A stretch of DNA of 21,514 nt from Amoebophrya sp. A120. Its lineage: Eukaryota > Sar > Dinophyceae > Syndiniales > Amoebophryaceae. The notes under the pieces were generated by a model, which ran no database searches, was not told the DNA's origin, and saw only the letters and a program-made list of their open reading frames with translations. Location: positions 133,505-155,018 of the forward strand of contig CAJINV010000031.1 in NCBI GenBank assembly GCA_905178155.1, given 5' to 3'. A program made the position numbers and the translations under genes. Shown one piece after another: positions 8,482 through 17,500 of the stretch (position 1 is its first letter; each line of letters opens with the position of its first letter).

Positions 8482-9300
8482 CCTCTCAATACACCCTGGA
8501 TAGTTCCGTGAACGAAGCCCGCTTGTTCAAGGACCACGGCGAGGGTGTCTAAAACGTCGCAATGTTGATTGAGCCATGGTGTGAAGTGAACTCGTTTTTG
8601 AATGATAAATGACATACTGTTGGTTCGCCTTCGAGCCGTTGTTAAGTCCTGCATAGCACCTGTACTACTGAAAGAACCGTGCGTATTGATTTTCATGCTC
8701 TACCCACCTAAAAACCCTATTTTTTTGATTTTGATTTACTTGAGATAAAAGCTGTTGCTTCACATTATATTCTACAAACAAGCAGGACGACGACCACATT
8801 CATCAGGGTTGATAAGGCTTTCTAGTGAAAACCCGAAACTATTTTTAGTGTCGCCATGGATAAATTTCATGACGACCGCCATGCATTACAAAATGGATTC
8901 GCGGTTCACGAACCTTACTTCGCGATCCAATGATATTCGCACGAGTGCGCAAAAACTGTATGATGTTTATGAAACTGGTTCGCATTTTCGTCCTTACACT
9001 TTGGGAACTAGTAAAAAGGACCTCCACACCGATGCCCAAAAAATTTGCGATCTTTTTCGTTTTACACCTTCTGCTCGACTGATCAAGAAGCCATGGTCGC
9101 TGTGTTGCTGCGGCGCCGGAGTAAAGGAACGACATTTGGGTCGCTCGCAAAGCAACCTGTGCAAGCAAAGCCTGCAAGACTGTTGCTCAAACAACGCATT
9201 TTGAGTCGCTGCCAGCATCGGGTTGTATGGAAAATCGCATTAAGCTGCAATTTGCCGGTTTCGTCCATTTCGTATATTTTCTGGCCGGATGCAACTCTCA

Positions 9301-9690
9301 CCTGTAGCTGTAGCTGCACTGCATCAAACGCGACGAGCAACATCAAACGCGAAGAGCAATATCGGTCTCTGCACGACATGATATTCGTGTCGCCGCTGCT
9401 ACCAAACGCTTCAGGTCTTTTGATCAGGATCTGGTGAAACACTCTCGGTAACGTGCAAGACTACATGCTCGGTCGTTTGCTTTTCGTACAACTATACTTC
9501 TACATTCGTCGGATTTTTTATAAATATTTTCTGCCCAGGCAGCAGCTCCAGCTATTGCTGTTGTAGCTAGCTGCGCTTCACCAACATCAAACGCGACGAG
9601 CAACATCGTCGCGATGAGTATCGGTCTCGTCACGCCATGATATTCTTGGGTTCTACGAAGCGTTTCAGATCTTTTGATCACGATCGCATT
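9301..9690. repeat. Diverged direct duplication, offset about 255 bp
   Basis: The block around 9320-9430 recurs at about 9583-9680. Shared text includes CATCAAACGCGACGAGCAAC (9322 and 9585), TATCGGTCTC (near 9360 and 9620), ATGATATTC and CTTTTGATCA. The copies have diverged by substitutions and small gaps. Within the first block CATCAAACGCGA is itself doubled (9322 and 9341). Confidence 0.65.
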
Positions 9691-9802
9691 CACAAAACGT
9701 CGTTGCCGTGCCGTCGTGTTTGAGAATTTGAATAGAAGCGTTTCAGATCTTTTGATCACGATCGCATTCACAAAACGTCGTCGTCATGCGGTCGTGTTTC
9801 AA
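9657..9802. repeat. 78-bp tandem repeat, about two copies
   Basis: GAAGCGTTTCAGATCTTTTG begins at 9657 and again at 9735, and the match runs on through ATCGCATTCACAAAACGTCG and the GTCGTGTTT end. The second copy is slightly shorter. The copies are nearly identical, so this duplication is younger than the surrounding one. Confidence 0.85.
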
Positions 9803-10386
9803 TTTTAAGACGACGGTATGATGCGTTTTTGCGGCAAAAAATTGCGATTGCTGACGGGCTCACGCAAAGATGCATTTTTTGTTTAAAAAAAATATACCAA
9901 AAACGCAGCATAGCATCGTGATAGAAAAGTGATAGTAGAAGGCCAAAGCACTGGACAAGCAGCTTGTCTATATGGTAATTGTTAGTTTCTAATTGTATTT
10001 GTATCATATACAAAAGAACCACAGCTATCATGAACGCAGGCGCATTCAGGAACGTAGACGCATTTTCGATGGATGTCGTGGATTGAAAACGAGAAGGCAC
10101 AGGCAGTGGAAACTACATTTGAGATTTCATCTGGAAAGAGTTGATTTCTATGCACATGCTTGTAAAAAGTCATCAGGATCGCGGCTGAACACGTAGTTGG
10201 AGGGCGTTTCCAACAGTGAGCTTGCCGTGAGTAAAAATTCGTGTGCAAGAAGATTATATTGAAGCTGAAGCTTAGACTCCAGTAAAACGAGGAGGTGCGG
10301 CCTCAGCAATCTGAGTGGGGTTTGATCGTTTTCCGTTGGCACAAAGAACTCTTGGAGCAGTAGATTGTTCTGTTAGATAGGTTTTT

Positions 10387-10656
10387 ATGAACGAGAAACG
10401 AGTTCAAAAGCTAAAGCCTGGCGGAGGCAGTTGGGGCTACTTACTCGAGGGTCATGAAATCGAATCATACCACTGTGATTTAGATCGAGAGCAGAGAATC
10501 AAGTTTTTTCTTGAAATGCTCTTTCCTCCGCTTGTTTCGGCTGCGAGAGATCTGTTTAGTTTTTTCGGACCACGGCTTGGATGTGGTATAGTGACGCTCT
10601 ATTTTTTTTCCCAAATTATAACTGCTGCTGGTGCTGACGCGCTTTTTTTGGATTGA
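10387..10656 (+). CDS. Possible small protein, 89 residues
   Basis: The open frame begins MNEKRVQKLKPGGGSWGY. The first half is mixed and charged, and the second half hydrophobic (LFPPLVSAARDLFSFF, then LYFFSQIITAAGADALFL). It stands alone in an AT-rich spacer, and its third positions are not GC-rich as in the neighbours. No family is recognised, and it may be chance. Confidence 0.2.
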   Translation: MNEKRVQKLKPGGGSWGYLLEGHEIESYHCDLDREQRIKFFLEMLFPPLVSAARDLFSFFGPRLGCGIVTLYFFSQIITAAGADALFLD

Positions 10657-11574
10657 GCTGGAGAAGGGATGACGAAGATTTAGCACTGACATGCGCGAAT
10701 ATTTATGGTGACGATGGTGATGTTGATGATGGAATTTGCTATCTAATGAATGTGTCGAAACAAATTTTGAACCCGGTAGGCACCTACTGAATGAGTGAAC
10801 ATTCGGATTTGTGGGATGTGCTTTTTTTTCGCGGGCGAAAATAAATTAGTGACTTTTTTCCCGGTAACAAAGCAACCTTCGTCCAGATTTATTCTTCTGC
10901 ACATGTGCCACTAGTACGATTGCAGATCATATCAACCTGATATTCTCAAAAAACTGTGAAAAAGTAGGACGCACGTACCTATCAGCTTTCAACCGTTACA
11001 AGCTCGTTAAAGCGCCAGCTTTTTGAACCACGTAATAGAAGTGAAGGCATTTCTCGCTACAAAGAAAAAGAGGATTGAAGATCAACACTTGCCAAAAGAG
11101 ATAGTACTATTCGCACATTCAGGCGGAAACCCCGACTTCATCAAGTACGCTCGTTCGGAAGGACCTTACTTGACAAACTAGGCACTTGAAAAACATTTTT
11201 CCATCAAACAATTCTTTAGCAAAGGGAAAGGTGACCAGATTGATAATCTGCTTCCAATCATTTATTGGTGAACACATCATTTCGTGTAGAAGTGCAAGCG
11301 ACTGTGAAAAAATTCTATTTATCTGTGGTGTTGTGTCGCGTCCGTGGTCAAAGTATTAAAGAAGTGGAATAAAAAAGATAAGGCATAAGATTTTACTTTC
11401 TACATATTTACCTCCATTTGTGGCTGTGAAGATACCTCGTATTGATTGTATACTTTGTGAACATAAGTTTGTATTGTGAACATAAGTTTGTCCCTGTCGT
11501 GAAGTGTGAATTTGTATTGTATTTTGTATCTTTTTCTTCCACCTGGCGCTCTTACTTACCTGCCCTTCGCACAA

Positions 11575-14500
11575 ATGAAGAAGGCTCCGGTGTCCGCGAA
11601 AAAAGAGAAAGTGAAGGAGCCGGTGAACCCGAAACCAAGGCCGGAGAAGGTGAAGGACCCGGTGAACAAGCGGCGCAGTGTCGACAAGGGAGGAGGTGAA
11701 CCTGGCGTCGCCAAAAAGCGGCGCAGCGCGGAGAATGTGGTCCCCGTCGACGTCGAAATCCGCGACCTAGGCGCCGCGTGGGAGACATTCGCCGTCGGCG
11801 ACGGCGCCGCCAAGGAGGAGGTTTGGCTACCGCCCGCGGGTTTGGCCGATGTCCACGTCGAGCCGATGGCAGGATCGAACTGCGACCTCTACAAGATTAC
11901 CGGCTTCTCGTGTTCGTTGAGCCTGCCCGGCGTTCTGAAAGTCATCGACCGCAGCGCGTGCGACAAGGAAGTGGAGGAGATCGACGACGACGACATGAGC
12001 CCGCAGGATAAAGAGATCCGCATGGTCGCCCACGACCTGGAAATGCGCAAGGAAATCCTCCGCGAGATTACCGCCGGCACCAAAGCGAGCAAGGGCGCGC
12101 ACTCTCCTGCGCGGGTAAGTAAGAAATAAGTAATCAATTTGCTGTCCGTTGCGCGATATCTGGAAGTCCAGGCTCTACACTTGTTTTATTTTGCGTCCGG
12201 CTTCGTGCATGGATGAATCGGAAGCGGGCTGCCCTGTGGGCACCCGCGGTACGCAGGCTCTTGTTCCGCTATTATGACAAAACTCCAAATAAAATTGATT
12301 CACATCTACTACCCGTGTTGTATTCTTCAGGAAACCGCCGTTTTTTGCACGTTCACGTACCACTCCCCCGACTTCAAGAAGCAGTACTTGTACCTCGAGC
12401 TCGAGGACGGGGGTTCTCTGGATGGGCCACCGGATGAAGATGGCGTTATGACGAGAGCCTCCCTGAATTACCTGCTGGGGAAATCTGTGAGGATGACCAA
12501 ACTGAACATGTTCGCGAGCCTCGTACAAAGCCTCCAGACGTTGTATCGCTTCGGTATCTGGCATCGAGACCTGAAGCCGGCGAATTTGGTCAAAACCATC
12601 GCGGTGGAAAAGAAGGCCGTGAAGCTGCCGGAGGGAAAGGCCATCAGTTTCCGTATGCATTACAAATATGTCTGACGTCAGTGTCTGGAAGGATAGAGCT
12701 TGTCAAGCGAAGTCTCGGCGACAGTCAAAAGATCTGTGTTGCAAGACTTGCAAGAGACGCCTACTTATTGCTACGCAAGCGCTGGACTTTTCATGTAGGA
12801 TAGGCCTCAACAACTCCTCGCAAAATCTGTGATGCTTCTGTAAGCATTCCAGACCATGCATGTGGTCCGCGAGATGTATGACAACTCTTGCGACCCCTTA
12901 GACTCAGACATATATTGCATTCCATATTCCAGACGCTCGTGGAAAAGGAGTACTTGCGCTTCTCGCACGACGACGGGACGAAGCCCGTCTTTCGGGTGAC
13001 GCGCAAGGGCGAGGAAGAGCTGCTCTTGCCCTGTGGTGGCTTCGTCGAGGTACAATTTTTTTGACTAAAAGGCTGGCAGGGCAGACCATGCGTGCCGGCC
13101 TGCTTGTAGGAAAACCCCTCCGCGGCTGGGGCTGCTGCTCTTTTCAAAAGAGTTTTGTTGTTAATTTTCTAGGCGAAACCCAAACGAATCGGCAGAGCAC
13201 ACGACTTCACGGCAAAATAGAGATATTGGTCTTTTCCAGTTTGGCTTAGTTCGTATCTAGCTAATTAGGCGAATGAATATATATATCCTGCTTTAGTTGT
13301 GCTTTGTTTGTTAAAAAAAAGAAATACATATCCTGCTTTATTGGAGATTCAGAGAAGGTTTCTATCAGTGGGCTTTTGAGTTTACCTAAAACCTTACGGC
13401 TTCTGGGTCGCTCTAGAATTATCACCATTTCTCTCCTATCGACGTCAGTGTCTTATTTCGTTGCTACCGGTTCGTGGTTGTGCCTACATTCCGACTCGTG
13501 GTTGTGCGTAAAAATTTATGTTGCTACGTATTTCAACCATGGCGCCGATCGCCTGAAAGATGTGCGCGGCGGAAAGTCCGGCCCTGCGCGTCTAGGAACT
13601 GCGGGCAGCCCTATGGCTGCAACAGCGCAGGGGCTCGATAGCGCTCTACCTATGTCTTCGCGATTGATTTGACCTCCAAAATTAGACCCAAAGGAGAATA
13701 GACGACCGCGCAGACACAAAGAGTGCAGCCTAACACAAGGAGTAGACCACTAAAAAACGCGAGGTCAGTCGCGAATAGGTCGCACGCTCAAATTGAAAAA
13801 GGCTAAGGGCCAAAAGAGTACAAATGCTCAACACGTAACAAGAGGGCAATGGCAAAGGCTTTCTCGGATTTGTTGACGTCCTCAGGCGCGGTGGACGCCG
13901 TGTGCGAAGCTCACCGAGGTGCTGGCGACCCGCCGCACCCTTCCAAAAATTGGTATGGGTCGGTGTGGTGAACTCTTCACACGATTACGACAGCAGGGGG
14001 GGGTGATAATGCCGGTGAAGTCCTGCATTCGTTTCGCCAGAAGGGAGTGGGCTCTGGTGGCGCCCGCCATGAGACCAGCTCGCGCGTGGCGGTGAACTCT
14101 TCCGCGCGAAAGTGTAGAAAACACGTAGAGTGGTTACTTATCCACAAACCCCACATCGCAGCAGCTTTTTCAAACCGGATTCGCAGCGTTGGTTGGAAAA
14201 GAGCGTGATGCAGCATAAGTGCTAATCCCGCGCCAGCGGGAAAACGCTGCTGACAGTCCGCCCATACTTTCTCTGCGGATCACGAAGTTGTATAGATACA
14301 ACTCACCCGGATGAGTGTAAAAAGTGCTCGTCTGGGCACAATGTGGCTCGGTTTTGAGCCTGGATGCGCGCAGAACTCCAATACGTTTGCATGCATCGCG
14401 TCAACGCGGTCGACAGCACGTCCAAGACCGTGACGGGACGGCCAAGGATTGCGGCCCGTCGCGGCCCTCGCTCTGCCTGAAAAAACATGCGTGAAGTCCT

Positions 14501-17500
14501 TCATCTCCGCAGACTGGGGACTCTCGCAAATTTTCAAAATGTGGCTGCGTTTCCTCGGCTGCAGTGAAGAAGAATTGAACTTTGAAAACTCTTGCCGAAT
14601 ATGCCCCGATGTCCGTAAATACTTGTAGGCGATCGGCGCGTAGGCTACGCTTGTGATGTCGTCGAGCACTCATTGATTATATCGATCGAACGGCTTTATG
14701 GTTAATGAGTCGAAAATAAAACTGGCGCACGACAGATTCAGATACTCGTGGGGCCAGATGTTGTATATGTATGTAATAAACCATGAAAACGCAGATCATC
14801 ACGGCTGACGTGCACTACCAAGACGATAAGGGAACGCGCAAAACGCACACCATGGACGACGTCGTTCTCAAATGCGCCAAAGTTAAAAAGGTCGGCGAGA
14901 AAGTGCAGATCGAGTGGCTGCTGCCGGCGGCGACTCAGCCCTTATTCAACGTCAAGGCCACCGTCGGTACTTGCATGCTAGTATGTAGTGAGGTCACGAA
15001 CGTTCTAACCTAGCGGTTTTTTGCCACCTCTTATGCAAAACGCCCTGCAGTTTTCAAGCGGCCGAAAGTGTTTTTGCACATAAAAAATTTCCAAATATCA
15101 AGCGGGCGGGGCTTTGCCAACAAACAAGCCCGGTCGAAAACTATCGATTCCCGCTGGATAAAACGACGCAGGGGAGCCGGCAAAAGGCGCGCCCTTCTGA
15201 GGCGCCCACCGCCTTGGTTTCTGGTGGTTTGGGGCGCCCAAAAAGGGACGCCCAAAAAGCAGCAGTCCGAAAAAAACAGCGAATCCGCATGGTATGGGCC
15301 TCATTTAGGCCCACACTCGGGCCCCGCAAAAGACGCAACCAAAATCCGCCATTTCAGAGGCGGACTGAAGGCCAGAAGATGCGGCATTTTGACAAAAAAA
15401 GCAAAAAAATCCAAAGTCCGCCAAAAGCAAAAAGCCAATCCGCATGCTATGGGCCCGATTTGGGGCTCCCAAGGGGCCGACCCTGGCGGGGGCCCGGGCG
15501 GGGCCATAGCACGCAGGGAAGGTTTTTCGATTCGAAAGCAAATGGAGGCCAGCCCTGGATCGAGATTGTTAGGGACCGCCGTGCCGTCGCGCATAACATT
15601 ACTCACGACGGCATGGCGGGCAGGAAAGTCGTGGCTTTTTTTGGCGTGAAAACAAAAAAACCGCCACGACCTCACTACCCCCGCTGAGGCGGCTATTATT
15701 GGTTATGTGAGCGAAAGAGTAGCGCAAGCGTTTTTCTCTCTGGCGATGCCCATATTTATTTTGTCGCCGCTTGCTCGTAGTTCTAGTTGTACTTGTTGTG
15801 TGGCTCAACTACAGATGAGTCTTGATATAGACATATCAATCTTGATCCGCTTGGAAATAAAAGAAAATCTTCCCTATTGTTGCAGGTGCGGGGATCAAGG
15901 TCTTGGATTTCGGTTCGTCAAGAACTGCGACGCAGATTCCCGGGGCTGCGACTGGTCAAATGGGCACGCAAGGATACCGAGTCAAAGGCAAAAACGACAA
16001 CTTCTCCGACGACTGCAAAGCAGCCGGACAAATATTATTCGAGTTCTTCGGCTCTGATGCGGACGACATCACGATGATGCAAAAAAAGTTCATCCTGGCC
16101 ACGCAAATATCAAACGCAAATATGTCTAGGTCTGGAAGAATGCACCTTGTCATGCTAAATATCGACCACAGAGAGAAACTGTGTTGCAGGCAAGCCAAAA
16201 GCTCTCCTTCCGCAATAATTCTTGCTAGGCACTACAAGGCGGATTTCTCATGCGGAATAAGCATGAGGTCAAGGTGCCAACCCCTTGCTGGCTAATCTCT
16301 CTGCGTATATCTATCGCAAAATATAAATATAATCTGTGATGCTTTTGTGTGCATTGCAAACCCAATCGTGTTTGGGTGGTGCGCGAAATGCATTACAAAT
16401 CTCGCATTCATCCTGCAGACCCAGACAGATTTGCAATGCATACCAGAAAAGGATGTTTGAGCGCATCGAGAAACCGCTGTGGCGGATTCTTTCGATGCTA
16501 ATCAATTGGGTTCCCAAAGTACTACGGCCTACTTTTTTTTTATTTGACGCTTTTAATTATTTGTTTTCTCCTTGCGCCTGCGCTTTTGCTTCGATGGTAC
16601 CAGGCATCGATGAAAAGGAAGGCTGTACTTGCTCCCCGACAACCTCGGCAAAAATGTTTGATTTAGCCGGCCGTTTGTTCTGCCAATGAATGCACTGTGG
16701 TATTATTTTCGTACTACTCCTCCACAGGACAAGAATGCGATGGAAGCACTTACGGTTGAAAAAGCGGCGTCCGAGATCGGTCGACGCTTCGACAAGGACG
16801 ATGGCATACCCCCCCAATCCCGCGAAAGGGTCAAAAGCTGTGTCGCGGACATGGTGATGAAGATGGTCGAGAATTTCAAAGACGAGCGCAAAGGCGGTAA
16901 GTAAGTTTTTTGCGGCGCTTTTTCTCGATGTCCTTTCTGCGGATGTGCTATTGTTAAGCACGTGCTTTGGGTCTGTATCTGTAAGATCAAAAAGTACGTG
17001 TCTTCAGCAACAAAAAGCAATCTGTCCTGCAATTTCTGGCAGAATAAGTACTTAGCGTGACTTGTCCACTTCCGCGATCTCTTTCTGTCGGTCTGGCACG
17101 ACAAGATTTTTCTACCAGAAGATCAGAAACAGTTCGCTATCGTTACTGCAGATTTTTATAAATATGCCGCTAGCTGCGGCTGCCCCGGGGACGAGCATGA
17201 ACTGCCCATGCGTTTCAGACTTCTAGGACCATGCGCGAAGCGAAAAAGCTATAAACTTTGAAGGCGTTTCCAAATAAATGATGATAAAGCAAAAAAATTA
17301 CCAGATGTCATGATGCGCATCGTAACGGGTCTATTGGCCGGGCGGGACATCGAGGACCTCATGACCGCGGAAGGGTTTTGCCTTTTACCCTTGGAAGACC
17401 AGACGGACAAAATGAACGAAAGTGTTAAGGCAGCAATAGATCTCCATGACCCCCGCCACGAGGAACACTACAAGCAGCAGGTGCAGAGTATGCCGTTGCA

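Larger units (their letters stand above)
8512..11574. other. Spacer with diverged repeats, no supported gene
   Basis: About 3 kb, mostly AT-rich. It contains a near copy of the introner word (CATTACAAAA, 8884-8893), the repeat block at 9301-9802, and a short tandem of gtgaacataagtttgt near 11457-11490. An 89-residue frame at 10387-10656 is listed separately. Other frames here, such as 8755-9204, lack GC-rich third positions and overlap repeats. Confidence 0.55.

Noticed and set aside
8755-9204. 149-residue open frame
   Set aside because: AT-rich third positions, contains a near copy of the introner word, overlaps competing frames, and shows no recognisable motif.
12933-13150. Phase-1 reading after a GT-AG intron 2 (HARGKGVLALL)
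   Set aside because: Third-position GC and protein-like text favour the other frame, which also ends at a phase-0 donor that fits exon 4.
13563-13712. Firm call of RNase P RNA
   Set aside because: Only one conserved word and some helices match; the 3' conserved region and the expected length are not shown, so it is kept as a candidate only.
15068-15687. 193- and 157-residue overlapping frames
   Set aside because: They lie in intron 4, whose GT-AG ends join LDFG in frame; frames are open on both strands because of composition.
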